Origin: Tretioscincus oriximinensis
Taxonomy: Eukaryota > Chordata > Lepidosauria > Squamata > Gymnophthalmidae
Length of the DNA: 64,000 bases
Reading direction: 5' to 3'
Assembly: GCA_022410635.1 (NCBI GenBank)
Contig: JAJVDF010000001.1
Coordinates: forward strand, 14,855,187 to 14,919,186
Below are positions 32,960-43,890 of this stretch, piece after piece. A program made the translations under genes and the position numbers. The notes beneath the pieces were generated by a model that was not told the origin of the DNA, ran no database searches, and worked only from the letters and a program-made list of their open reading frames with translations. How positions within the stretch are numbered: position 1 is the stretch's first letter; each line of letters opens with the position of its first letter.

Positions 32960-33489
32960 GTTCTGCAACAAAAGCAGCGAGGACGAAACTAGAATCTAAG
33001 CACTGTGAGACGAACATGTGCCCCCCCCTTCCTTAGTCCACATGCATACATTTTCTAATGCTTCGTACCCGAATCTTTCATGCCTAAGATTTTCCTCCTT
33101 TCTTCCATTCCAGATTCTCCTATGCGCGAGATTCTGGATATAAAGTCATCCGTGAGTGGAAAAGGTATAGAAAAACTCTCTGGTGTCATACCAAAGATAT
33201 TCCTGATTAAAAATTATTTTATATCCTAATACTTTATATTTTATAACACAGATGTGTCCAACCTTTTGACTTGCCTGGGCTGTACTGACTGCAGAGGAAT
33301 TGTATTGGGCGACATGCAGTGGTGGCCAATATTGTGGACACTTTTTGAAATGTTCGTATTTTTTCAACTTTGAATGCTTATAAAAATGGTACACTTCAAG
33401 CAGTGCGATGATTTACTGTATATATCAAATTAAGGGGAATTTAATGTTGAATTCAACACAATAAAAACGAATTAAATATTTGTGTTGAA
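32960..33489. other. Intergenic spacer, nothing recognised
   Basis: AT-rich sequence between the ASB13 promoter and the hairpin repeat. No exon or repeat was recognised. Confidence 0.3.
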
Positions 33490-33690
33490 AGTCCAGCACA
33501 GGGGCTAGTAAGCACTTTGAGACTAACAGGAGAAAAGTTGGTGGCATAAGCTTTCGTAGACCCTTCTTCAGAAGTAGACGTGTCTACGAAAGCTGATGCC
33601 ACCCACTTTTCTCCTGCTACTCTCAAAGTGCTACTAGCCCCTGTGCTGGACTTTCTATTGGATTAACAAGGCTATTTCTCTGAATTTGTG
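33490..33690. mobile_element. Hairpin repeat, copy 2
   Basis: AGTCCAGCACAGGGGCTAGT and CTTTGAGACTAACAGGAG are mirrored by CTCAAAGTGCTACTAGCCCC and TGTGCTGGACTTTC, followed by GGATTAACAAGGCTATTTC. Same family as 24824, with a GTCTACGAAAGCT centre. Confidence 0.65.
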
Positions 33691-33746
33691 TTGAAAGTTA
33701 TGCAGTGAAAACAGGGTGAAAATCCATGTGTTCTAAATTCCATGCA

Positions 33747-34063
33747 GGCACGGATAGCTCAGTTGCTTAGGAATTAGTCTCTCGCCTGGGAGATGGGGTT
33801 TCGAAGCCCTGTGTTGGAAGTGGGGAGGGGTGAGCACCTTCCACTTGCCTGTAGCTCTAGCCAACCCAGCTATTCGAAAGCATGAATTGCAAGAAATTGC
33901 AACTGACTGCAAGTAGATACATGGGAACCACCATAGCCTGGTGGGGAAGATAGAATGTGAGCCTTCGGGCAAAATATATCCTTGTAAGCCGCTTTGAGTC
34001 CCTTTGAAAGGTGAGAAAAGCGGGATATAAGAACCGAGTTCTTCTTCTTCTTCTATTTAATTG
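33747..34063 (+). repeat. tRNA-derived SINE family A
   Basis: Full-length copy. Head GCACGGATAGCTCAGTTGCT, B box GGGGTTTCGAAGCCC, body CATGGGAACCACCATAGCC, tail of CTT repeats. Very similar to the copies at 14753 and 41034, so relatively young. Confidence 0.88.
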
Positions 34064-35129
34064 GCTATCCTTTATTTTTCAAGACGAAAGTACAGCAAGG
34101 TGACATGAGTCTACCAATGTTTGGAGCTCCTCCTTCAATTTGTAGTCACGTAACAATTATTGCCTCAATTAACTCTTTTATTTGATGGATGCCTCAGNNT
34201 ANGGGTTGTTTCAAACGGTACCACAAATGTTCTAAAGCAGTGATGGCGAACCTTTTGAGGTAAGCATGTCCAAAAACGTAAAATCCTAGCTTGTCTTGTG
34301 TGCCGTGTCACCTCTAGAAATATCCATAATTTTGTGGTATTTGAAGCGCAAGTCTAGTAAAATAAAATTATATTTTTGATACATGTATTTATTAAAGAAG
34401 CAAAAACAAGTAATTGTGATTTTTTTGTTGTTGCTGACTTTCATCTGCTAGATTGAAGGTTGGTGTTTCATACACTTCAAACCCAAGCAAGTGCAACTAA
34501 CATCATCTGTCAGAAAATTTCTTTTATTGGTTTTAATATTATTTAATGCTGAGAATCTGCACATGTGCCAATTTTTTTTTCAATTAGTTTTTTTTTCAAT
34601 TTCTTTTATTTTAATCAGAGCGATGGCATGTCAACCAAAATCTCTTGGCGTGTCACCTTTGACATGCATGTCATAGGTTAGAGATCACTGCTCTATAGGG
34701 TTCAAGTCTGGGATGTTTCCTGGTCAACCCATCAACTATATGTCATTCTCTATGAACCATTGTTTACATATCCATGCTATGGTTTTATTCTGCGAATTCT
34801 GCCTTGTAGATCTACTTCCGTTAGACTTCTCCAAATCGCTCTTGCTCTGACAAAAACACCAGTTGCAATCAATTCATTTCTGATGGACAAAAATGACATT
34901 CTCTGTTCTTTGATGTGCATTATTTTTATTTTCCTATCATCAACAACTGTTGTGCACTTTTTCCAGCCTTTTCTTACTTTGTTTTGTATAGGTTGTGTTT
35001 CCTGACAACATAAACAAAATTTTTGTACTCCTGATATAGTCACATTCCCACCATCTCTTGCAATTTTTTGATAGGAAAGGACATATTAATGTAACGAAAC
35101 AATCCTGGATTTTCTTCCTGGGAGACCAG
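34064..35129. other. Intergenic, degraded repeats
   Basis: 34230-34700 has inverted motifs (GGTAAGCATGTC, CATGCATGTCATAGG) suggesting an old DNA transposon. 34700-35050 shows Tc1/mariner-like character on the minus strand (a hydrophilic peptide in the 34777-35043 frame), but it is too decayed to call. No host exon. Confidence 0.35.
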
Positions 35130-35686
35130 TGTGGTGTTTGCCTATTTTAAAGGTTTGTATTTTGTTTTATACTTAGTTTTATCCCAGAGGGAGGGGGGAA
35201 GAGCAGGCCTGGGCAGGGGCATAGCTTCCTCGTTCCCAAGTTGGGAGGGGGTGAGGCTGGAGGAGCCAGCCAATAGGGCCTCAAGTAGCTGGCTGGTCAG
35301 GGTATAAAGGGGAAACTGACCAGGGCTACGGGCCTTTCTNTTGGGGAAAACTTGTGTGTGAAGCAAGTTAACAGAAGATCCACTGCTAGTCTGCATCTGA
35401 GGGGTGGAGCTAGAGTGTATGGGAGCCTGGATAGGCCATAGCTGAGATTAGGCCTGGGCTGAACCAAATGTAGTTGTTCCTGTTGTTTTAAAAACTGTCT
35501 GCTGAATGTTACAATGCTTTCACTGAGCATATGTGTGTGCGCTCTGACTTGAGTTGAAAGCTCAAACTGTTTTTTCTTTCTTTCCTACAAACCCTAATCT
35601 GTTATACCAATAAACCTTTGTTTGTTTGACTTTTAAAAAGCCTTTCTTTTGTTTCTTTATAACAAAATCTTTACACATCATCACAA
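35130..35686 (+). mobile_element. LTR, copy C
   Basis: Starts TGTGGTGTTTGCC, with the CCCAGAGGGAGGGGGGAAG core, AGCCAATAGGGCC, TATA box GGTATAAAGG (35301-35310) and AATAAA (35609-35614). A weak match to the primer-site region (ACTGGGCAGGACTACGATAA) follows, so it may be a 5' LTR remnant, not a solo LTR. Confidence 0.7.
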
Positions 35687-35689
35687 CTG

Positions 35690-36539
35690 GGCAGGACTAC
35701 GATAAAGTCTATACATAAGCACTTAATAACAATAAGCACTTGTCTTCATAGATAGGGAGCACATGCACAGGTGAAATAAAATATTATTAATAATTAACTC
35801 CCTAGCTGATGTACTGTATGATTCGACTGTGCATGTTGGTTGTGGGAGATGGAGATAGCACTGTACTGTGCCCCTACCCAATATCATGTTGCCAGATATG
35901 AAGGCTGCATATGAAAAAGACTGCTAAAAGTCAATTAATAATGCTGAACGTTTACGATCTTGTGGGACCACATTACTAGTTGATTAGAGACGTACACAGC
36001 TTTCACATCTAGTTTATTGTCTTCTGAGAAAAATATAAAGCCCATTGTTTTCATTTTTTAAATTTTGTTTTGATAACAGCAGTGATATAAATAAACAAGA
36101 TAGTGTTATGGAAGCAACAAATACGAGCTTGGTCAGATTTCAGAAGGCAGTGAAAGACAGGAGGCCTGGTGTAGTATGGACCATGTGGTTATGAAGTGTC
36201 AGAAACAACTGAAGAACTAAACAACAATGAATGATTGTGAGATCATAAGGAAGGTTGAGTAACAATTCGTGATTTTGAATTGTGCCGCTAAAGAAGACTT
36301 TTGTGAGTTCCTTAAACCAAAAGAAAATCAAATCAGTTAATACTAAAGGAGGTCAACTCTGAGTCATTGGAAGGACAAACACTAAAAGTTGAAACTCAGA
36401 TACTTTGCCCTCATAACAAGACAGGNTTCGCTAGAAAATGTATTGATATTTGGAAACATTTAAGATCAGAGGATGAGATGGACTGATAGATTGATGAATA
36501 AATAACTAGGTATGTATCAGGAATCAAGTATTATTTTAT
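35690..36539. other. Intergenic, no gene seen
   Basis: No exon was recognised. Bases 36110-36230 match part of 26680-26780 (CAGACTTTGGGAGAAAG-like, GGCCTGGTGTAGTATGG), an unassigned interspersed repeat. Confidence 0.3.
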
Positions 36540-36790
36540 TTATTTATTTGTATTTATCTCCTGTCTTATACCCGAAGGTCTCAGGGTGGCCAACCACAGG
36601 GTGGTGCACATAGCTTTTATTGCTTTCTCCACAACAGACACCCTGTGGAGTAGGTGGGGCTGAGAGAGTTCAAAGAACTGTGACTGGCCCAAGGTCACCC
36701 AGCTGGCTTCATGGAGGAGTGGGGAATCGAACCNGGAGACTACCAGATAAGAGTCCAACACTCTAACCACTACACCAAACTGGCTTTCAA
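36540..36790 (-). repeat. tRNA-derived SINE family B with L2-like tail
   Basis: Minus-strand copy of the family at 29950. It has the reversed tail TATACCCGAAGGTCTCAGGG, body GTGACTGGCCCAAGGTCACC and tRNA-like head CACTCTAACCACTACACCAA. Confidence 0.82.
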
Positions 36791-37344
36791 ATATACCAAA
36801 CAACAAAATCACAGCCTGGAAAAAAAACTAAACCAAAAATCTCCAAAAAGCAAAAAACCCCAGCAAAGCCAAATAAACACAAATGGAAATATAATATACT
36901 GTGGGAATATACAATCTATATAGTCTCCCAATCCAGGGGGCCTCTATGAGAATATAACTTAGTGTGTTTGATATTGTGTTTGTTTTGCCTACTTCATCTG
37001 CTTTCCCTTTGACTCCTTGTGAATGTTTGCAGAATCCTGTATTTTAGACTTTGTAAAATTCTGTGGTGTATATNTATTGATAGTAGCTGCTATTGACCTT
37101 TATTTGTATTTACATATTTGAGCTGTAAATCTGTATTTGGGGAATATTATGCATATGTCTGAAACTTTGAATGCCTTATGGCTTTATATTCTTTTCTATG
37201 TGGGATAATGTAATTAGTAAGGCATTTCTGTTATTATTTTAGTATCAGTATATGTTTGGTTACTTACTTTGTCTAAATTCTGATAGTTGCTGTTTTGCCA
37301 CTGAAGAAGACCAGGTGTCGAAACGCGTCTGGCTTCCAGCAAAC
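36791..37344. other. Intergenic, no gene seen
   Basis: AT-rich. GAAGAAGACCAGGTGTCGAA followed by ACGCGTCTGGC near 37300 is a motif seen in LINE UTRs, but it is not enough to call. Confidence 0.3.
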
Positions 37345-37426
37345 TATACTGCTCAAAACAATTAAGGGAACACTTTAACATAACATGTTATGTTAAAGTG
37401 TTCCCTTAATTGTTTTGAGCAGTATA
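37345..37426. mobile_element. Palindromic mariner-like MITE, copy 4 (near-perfect)
   Basis: TATACTGCTCAAAACAATTA, GGGAACACTTTAACATAACA mirrored by TGTTATGTTAAAGTGTTCCC, TTAATTGTTTTGAGCAGTATA. It is almost a perfect palindrome with TA ends, and is the cleanest copy. Confidence 0.85.
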
Positions 37427-37714
37427 CATTTTACATCTTGTGGACACAAAAGTTTTGGATTCTTCATGGACAAATGGAAATTTTATATGAATTTATACAT
37501 TTTTTATACTAGTGTTTTTATTGTATTTGTCACTATTTTTGTTCGGTCCTGTTTTATGTGGCTATACGTATAGATTGTATATTGCTACAGTATATTGTAT
37601 TTCCATTTGTGCCTGTTTGGTTCTGCTGTTTTTTTGCTTTTTAGAGATTTTTAGGAATCGGCTATAAACAAGTCCCTAGCCAACTTGTCACCCCCACACA
37701 CACACACAAAAATG

Positions 37715-38290
37715 TCTTCTGTGGGTGTGACTGGGCACAGATTGATTAAAGAGGCTTCCTTCTTCTTAGTGCTAGCTATACTTCTCAGCAGCGCCCCCCC
37801 CCCAGCCATCAGAACAGCTGTTTTTCCTTCATATCTGGACTGCTGCTACTGCCAGCTTTGTGAAGCTGCTGGGCGCCCAAGCTTTTATAAGCACTTGTCT
37901 CTCGCCTGGGAGATGGGGTTTCGAAGCCCTGTGTTGGAAGTGGGGAGGGGTGAGCACCTTCCACTAGCCTGTAGCTCTAGCCAACCCAGCTATTCGAAAG
38001 CATGAATTGCAAGAAATTGTAACTGACTGCAAGTAGATACATGGGAACCACCATAGCCTGGTGGGGAAGATAGAATGTGAGCCTTCGGCAAAATATATCC
38101 TTGTAAGCCGCTTTGAGTCCCTTTGAAAGGTGAGAAAAGCGGGGTATAAGAACCAAGTTCTTCTTCTTCTTCTTGTCATCATGAAAAAAAAAAGCATAGA
38201 AAAGCAGGCAGAAACAAAACTTAAAAACAGGAAATAGGAATTCTGCTAGGAAGTAGTAAAACAAGAAGCTAGTAGTTTCTTATTATTCGT
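37715..38290 (+). repeat. ZNF143-motif repeat, copy 2, split by a SINE
   Basis: CTTCTGTGGGTGTGACTGGG, GATTAAAGAGGCTTCCTTC, TCTGGACTGCTGCTACTGCC and TTTTATAAGCACTTG precede a SINE at 37886-38176. GAAAAAAAAAAGCATAG and AGGAATTCTGCTAGGAAGTA continue after it. The motif-bearing middle is shortened in this copy. Confidence 0.55.
37886..38176 (+). repeat. tRNA-derived SINE family A, 5'-truncated
   Basis: Starts within the head at TCTCTCGCCTGGGAGATGG and lacks the A box. The body and CTT tail match the full copies. Inserted in the repeat at 37715. Confidence 0.85.
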
Positions 38291-38589
38291 CTGGCACCCC
38301 ATCTATATTTAGATAGACAGCGATGGAAGCCACAAAGGCCCTTTCACTAAGTGACACCGAATCAGTGCTTAAATTGGACGAGTTCACAACAGGGAGCTCA
38401 TACTTCTGCTACAGACCCAACTCTTAAAAGCACGGCCACAGTTGTGTGATTGGGTCTAAGAGTGAGGTGGGGGTGCTGGAAGGTAACAATTATGGTCCCC
38501 ACCAGGGGTGTGGGGTTTTACAAGAACGTGGGAGGAGACCTGGGATGAGGCATGAAGGGGCCACGGGAGAAAGGGCATGACTATAAGGA

Positions 38590-38840
38590 CTAGACAGGTT
38601 TATGGACACTAAGGGTATAAATGGATACTAGGATAGTTGTCTGGATGTCGCCTCCCNGATGGAGCAACAGGCAGGACTCTTGAANTNCCATTTGCAGGGA
38701 GTCATGAACAGGAGCATATTTTGCTTTCCTCTGTTTGGACTGCCCAGGTGCATCTGGTGGGCCTCTGTCTGACACAGAATGCTGGACTAGATGGGCTGTG
38801 GCCCGATCCAGTATGGCTATTCTTATGTTCTTATGATCTG
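38590..38840 (+). repeat. CR1-like LINE 3' end, well preserved
   Basis: GACAGGTTTATGGACACTAA, GGAGCAACAGGCAGGACTC, TTTGCAGGGAGTCATGAACA, GTTTGGACTGCCCAGGTGCA, GGACTAGATGGGCTGTGG and a TTCTTATG end. It serves as the reference copy for this family here. Confidence 0.8.
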
Positions 38841-39099
38841 GGATGAGGCATGAAGGGGCCACGGGAGACAGGGCATGACTATAAGGGCCAAAATGTGCGT
38901 CTCACCCCCAAAGGCTACAAGTCTCCCACCAATTCCCCGCTTCGTCCCAATCTCGCACTCACCTTCACCCATAACCTCCGAGCAGTTACTACGTGTTTAA
39001 GGGTCGGGAAAGGCAGTGTAACAGTGAACCTACGCGCTCCCGATTCCACGCTGAATCTGATTTAAGCTTAAAACGGATTCAAAGAGGTTCAAACGGGTG

Positions 39100-40700
39100 A
39101 CGTGCGACCTTGAGAAGCAGTGGGAAGGCAGACTGAATGTGAGTGTCCTTTGCCTTCAATGACGCCGCTCCACATGGCGGGTGAAAGGAAATCAGCCCGG
39201 GAGGACGGAGCCCGTGACTCATCCCGCCACGACGGCTGCAGCTGGCTGCTTCTTGGCAGCAGCTGACGCCGGAAATGAAAGGTTCCCCGCCGTTTTTCCT
39301 TCCAGGTCAGTTTTCACTTTCTCTCTGCCTGCCTCNTTGCTTTCCTTCCTTCCTTCCCCCCCTCTCCGTTTCCACTTCCTGGAGCGGCCACTTCCCGCCC
39401 CACTCCAAAGGAGCTTCCAGATGGGGGGGCAGCAGCAGCAGCAGGGGCGGATCTGATCCGTTCCAGCTCCCCTCTCCTGCGCGCTCTCTGTCTCTCGGCC
39501 TGCGCACGGCGCCTCTCTTTCCCTCCTCTGCGAGAGTCCTTAGACAATAGGAGGCGATGGTGAGGCCATCTTAAGCCTCTTCGCCTGGCAACCAGGCTCA
39601 GCCTTGGGGTGGGTATGGGAGGACCTTGAGGAATAAAGGGGGGGGGGCTGTTTCCAGAGAGGGGTCCGTTCACCTTCCTCACTGTTTCTCTCCCTTGAAA
39701 GGGAGGGATTGAAGAACCAGCTAGGAGAAAAGGTCTTTGCCAGGTTGACTCTCCCCCCACCACCTTTTTTTTTTTTTGGGGGGGGGTTGGGGTTGGGCAG
39801 CCTTCCCAAAGTTAACTCGCTTCCTTTCCTTGGAACGGGAGGAATTGGAGGCTCCCTTGCAAGAGAGATCGGTTGGGGACTGAACCCGAGCGGTTGTTAT
39901 TTCCTTTCCCTGTTAACGTCCCCTCACCTCATCGAGGAATTAATTCATCATAGTATTGGAGGCTCTGGTGGGAAAGCAGTAGAAATCCTTTAGATAGGGA
40001 TCCTGGGCATTTCTCACGAGGTTGTGAAGGAGCGCAGAATCGCTTTTGATCGCCAGGGCCCGGGAGAAGAGGCGCGCGTGTGAATGCGCAGGGGGTTGGT
40101 GGATCGGTCTCCCCCCCACGGCCTGCTTCAACGAAAGGGTCCGCCACGACCAAGGGGAGGACGAGGAAAAAGGCGGAAATCCAGCCGACTCCCTTTGACC
40201 ATGGGAGAGCGGTGGAGCAAAGACCAGAGGATTTTGACACCTGTTACTACCGGTAAGTTTGAATGTGGAGACAGGAAGACGCGTGTTGACCGGCCCACAG
40301 GAGGGGTGGGATGGCTTTTTCCCCCTCTCTGGAGGGTCGCGTCAGGAAAAGCACTAATGAGCCCGTTCGCGCAAGGTCCTCTGGCAGGGTTCTGGGGAAG
40401 TCAACTCGCTGCTCGATTACTCGTGGAGGCGGCAGGCGAGGAGGAAGGATCGGGACTCAAAGCCCATTTGGGGAGCGTCTTGGGGACACGGCAGAGGATG
40501 CGCTGGCCGGATCGGAAAAGAAGGCGCGTGGGAAAGCGCAACCGCGCCCCTGGGGCCCTGGATCTTTCACCGAAGCGCAGCGGAAGGGATCGCATCAACC
40601 GGAACACCAGAAGATTGGAAAGCAAAAGAGGTTCCCGTTCGATTCCGACATTTTCTCATAGGTGGAAATCTAAGTGGCGTACATGCCCGCTGTTCACGTA
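39100..40700 (+). promoter_or_regulatory. CpG-rich TASOR2 promoter and first-exon region
   Basis: Strongly GC- and CpG-rich over about 1.6 kb, in contrast to both flanks. Contains CCACATGGCGGGTG near 39171, a YY1-like core. It is likely the CpG-island promoter for TASOR2. The overlapping open frames on both strands here (for example 40084-40701 and 39314-39763) are explained by high GC content. Confidence 0.65.
40201..40252 (+). CDS. TASOR2: TASOR2 candidate first exon (coding or upstream ORF)
   Basis: ATG in an excellent Kozak context (GACCATGG) opens MGERWSKDQRILTPVTT and ends at a strong donor, ACCG|GTAAGT, in phase 1. If joined directly to the exon at 55341, the frame continues into the SPOC-like domain (GAA, then LYHAW). 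If joined to the exon at 54995, it runs to a TAA at 55053 and would be an upstream ORF before the ATG at 55070. An in-frame ATG at 40084 is in a poor context. Which form is used cannot be told from sequence alone. Confidence 0.5.
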
Positions 40701-41033
40701 ATAAGGCAGAGAGGCGTGCACGTGGTTGCGAGCCTGACCATGTGGGTCAATGGGGAGTTGCGCGCATCTGCAGCTGCTTGCGCAAGAGTATCCTTCCCTG
40801 CTGGCTGCCAGTATGCCCCATATGTGGAGAAGGCGATGGGAATCCTTTCGGAAGGCCTCAACCCCCACCTTTTGCTGATCACTGTCGGAGCCTGGGAATA
40901 TGGCTTTTTCCTCGCCCTTCAGCCACGTTGGCATCTTCTGTCACAGCATCCGTTTAGAGAAAAATAATAGAACCATTAAATACCATTAAACCAGAACGTT
41001 TCCTCCTGGACCTTTAGTCCAAACTCATCCGCA

Positions 41034-41331
41034 GGCACGGATAGCTCAGTTGCTTAGGAATTCGTCTCTCGCCTGGGAGATGGGGTTTCGAAGCCCTGTG
41101 CTGGAAGTGGGGAGGGGGGAGCACCTTCCACTAGCCTGTAGCTCTAGCCAACCCAGCTGAATTGCAAGAAATTGCAACTGACTGCAAGTAGATACATGGG
41201 AACCACCATAGCCTGGTGGGGAAGATAGAATGTGAGCCTTCGGGCAAAATATATCCTTGTAAGCCGCTTTGAGTCCCTTTGAAAGGTGAGAAAAGCGGGC
41301 TATAAGAACCAAGTTCTTCTTCTTCTTCTTC
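41034..41331 (+). repeat. tRNA-derived SINE family A
   Basis: Head GGCACGGATAGCTCAGTTGC, B box GGGGTTTCGAAGCCC, CTT tail. It lacks the short CTATTCGAAAGCATG segment present in the other full copies. Confidence 0.88.
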
Positions 41332-41904
41332 CAAGGAGGCTTTGAGGACCTTCTCTGCTGAGTGTATTTACAACTCTAGTTTTGAAAATTATTGCTTGTC
41401 TTATTCTCCTCATATGGAATGAAAAATGCTGTAGTGAGATTGCAGCTTTTGATTTTGTAAGTGAAATGAGGGATTTAGGGCTTTATCAGTGAGCTAATGT
41501 GAATGATCTCAATTTATATACAGGAATCTTCTGCAGCTAAATGGAAGGAGATATATGATTGTAGATTACTTCTGCAGTAAGGGGGAGAGGGTCTTGGTAG
41601 ATGATGTTTCAGCATGGCCTTAGTTTTGTGGATTTTGTGAGGAATTGGGGTACAGGGTATTTTTGCATTTATCTTCTTGAATTGGGCCCTTGAATTATTT
41701 TCTTTGGTGAAGGGAATGAATGATCCCCTTGGCACTTGTGGAGGCAGGAAAGGAGCCATAATACTGGTATTCAAATAAGGTTCAAACACCATACTACTTC
41801 ATGAATAAAATAAGCCTGGGCTGCCTGTCCTCACTGTGATTGGTTGAGGAGACTTCGTTCATCCAGTTTCACCAAAGCAAGAAGCAGCAGTCTGGGCTAG
41901 ATAT

Positions 41905-42055
41905 CATAGAATCATAGAGTTGGAAGGGACCTCCAGGGTCATCGGGTCCAACCCCCTGCTCGATGCAGGATTCATCAAACATATCTGCAGCATTATTTAT
42001 TTATTTATTTATTTATACTTATACCCCACCCTATACCCGAAGGTCTCAGGGCGGC
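41905..42055 (-). repeat. CR1 3' end and L2-like tail, both minus strand
   Basis: 41905-41985 is the CR1 3' terminus (ATCATAGAATCATAGAGTTG, GGAAGGGACCTCCAGGGTCA). 41990-42055 is the reversed L2-like tail with TTTA repeats (ACCCGAAGGTCTCAGGGCGG). Confidence 0.75.
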
Positions 42056-42945
42056 ATTATCCACTCTCACATTGCTCTGAAGCTGCTCCTGCCACAAATA
42101 TGGAGTATCTTAAAGTGCTCCATATACCAAATGCAGTTGTATAGCAGTTAAGAGGCAGAGCGGGCTGCATAGAGACAGATTAAAATACCCATAGGACCAA
42201 ATTGAGTGGGAATTTGATCAATAATGTCCAAGTGTGTACCAGAAGTGCATACTGTGCAAATATCAAAGATTCAGCATGAGCGAGTGAGGTGAAACAATCA
42301 TATAGGCAAAACTGAAGCCTAGTGTACTAAGAGCCAATGGGTTACAGATTACAGACTGACAGAAAAGTCAGGAAATGACAAATTGGAGGTGGTGTACCCT
42401 TGTACATTAAAGAAGAGATAGAATCCTATGAATTGGAATGTCCAGATGAATCAAGATTCACTCAACAAAAGCAATGTGGATAACAATTTGTCAGAAAACA
42501 AATTTAATATTAAGTCATACTATTGTTGTCCTAACCAACCCCACAAAGTAGTCTTTCAAAGAAATTGAGGTAAGGAAGGGGTAATTATGAGTGGTTTCAG
42601 CTATCAGCACATAAATGGTGAATACGTGTTCCACTCATGAAGAGGGAAAATTCCTAGATATCTCAGATAAGTGTAGCCAAGAGAAGATAAATATGAAATC
42701 AATTAAGGAAAAGGTAATCCTGAACTTTGTGTTAAGTAATGCACAAACTCTGCTGAAAGATGTTGCTGAAAGTTTATCCAAAAGGCAACAGTATCTATAA
42801 TGTGATAACTTTCAATTTACATACAGTAAGTTGTCAAAACAATTAACACCGGAACATAAAATTTCATTTTAAAAAAATTATAAAAATGAGGAAACTAGTA
42901 AAGAGCGTTGAAAGCAAAGTTAGACATTCAACATGTATTGCTAAT

Positions 42946-43210
42946 CCATCTCTCATCTGGGAGATGGGGTTTTGAAGCCTTGTGCCAGATGTAGGGTGGG
43001 GTGAGCGCCTTCCACTAGACTGTAGCTCCAGCCAACCCATCTATTCAAAAGCATAAATTACAAGAAATGGCAACTGAATGCAAGTAGATAAATGGGAACC
43101 ACCACAACCTAGTAGGGAAGATAGAATGTAAGCCTTCTAAATACCCTTGTAAGCCGCTTTGAGTCCCTTTGAAAGGTGAGAAAAGTGGGGTATAAGTACC
43201 AGTTCTTCTA
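42946..43210 (+). repeat. tRNA-derived SINE family A, older copy
   Basis: CATCTGGGAGATGGGGTTTT, GACTGTAGCTCCAGCCAACC and AAGCCGCTTTGAGTCCCTTT match the family with more substitutions than the other copies. Confidence 0.8.
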
Positions 43211-43890
43211 CTACTTCCAGTTAGATCAGGTTTTCCAGTTATGGCCACTTCTGAACAGGGATGGTTTAGCCACAGTAATCCATGCTCTGGTAACTTCCAG
43301 ATTGGACTATTGTAATGCGCTCTATATGGGGCTGACCTTGAAAACAGTTCGGAAGCTGCAGTTGGTGCAGAACACAGCAGCAAGACTGCTACCGGAACAG
43401 CTGGCTGGACACACATCACGTCGGTCTTGAAAGAGCTGCACTGGCTGCCAATTCGCTACCGAGCCCAATTCAAGGAGTTAACCTTAACTTAAAAGGTTCT
43501 AAATAACTTGGGCCCTAAATACCTAAAGGAATTCCTTCTCCCATACAGACCTGCCTGTGCCTTAAGATCTGCAGGGGAGCCCTCCTGGTTGTACTACCCC
43601 TCTCAACAGCCAATGGTGTGGGAACCCAGGGTAGGGTCTTCTCGGTGGTGGCCCCCAGTCTTTGGAACAGTCTCCCCCTCGAGATGCATCTGTCATCATT
43701 GTATTCTTTTAGAAGGTCCTTAAAGACGCACCTCTTCTACCTGGCCTTTGGTTGAAGAAATGCTATTCTCACACCTCCACCTTCAGATACTGATTGTTAC
43801 GGTTTAAAAATGTAAATTTTGTACTGTTTTTCATTGTTGCCACCCCGAGACTTTCATGTATGGGGCGGGGTATAAATAAAATAAATAAAT
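43205..43890 (+). mobile_element. L2-like LINE, 3' end of ORF2
   Basis: A reading frame from about 43176 gives the conserved reverse-transcriptase C-terminal region (ALVTSRLDYCNALYMGL, KLQLVQNTAARLL). It continues in other frames as LHWLPIRYRAQFK and LKTHLFYLAFG, then the GAGACTTTCATGTATGGGGC tail and AAAT repeats. Truncated at the 5' end. Confidence 0.8.

Larger units (their letters stand above)
32160..32960. promoter_or_regulatory. CpG-rich ASB13 promoter region
   Basis: GC- and CpG-rich sequence, unlike its AT-rich surroundings, spans the ASB13 first exon. It is likely the gene's CpG-island promoter. Confidence 0.65.

Noticed and set aside
34777..35043. Minus-strand frame with weak transposase-like character
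   Set aside because: Some Tc1-like flavour, but no catalytic triad or inverted ends could be found, so it is left as unassigned.
39314..39763. 149-codon minus-strand open frame
   Set aside because: Low-complexity, Arg/Gly/Pro-rich peptide in the CpG island, with no homology and no splice context.
40084..40701. 205-codon plus-strand open frame in the CpG-rich region
   Set aside because: High GC lowers stop frequency. The frame has no family resemblance, crosses the good donor at 40253 and overlaps open frames on the other strand, so only the 40201-40252 part is kept as an exon candidate.
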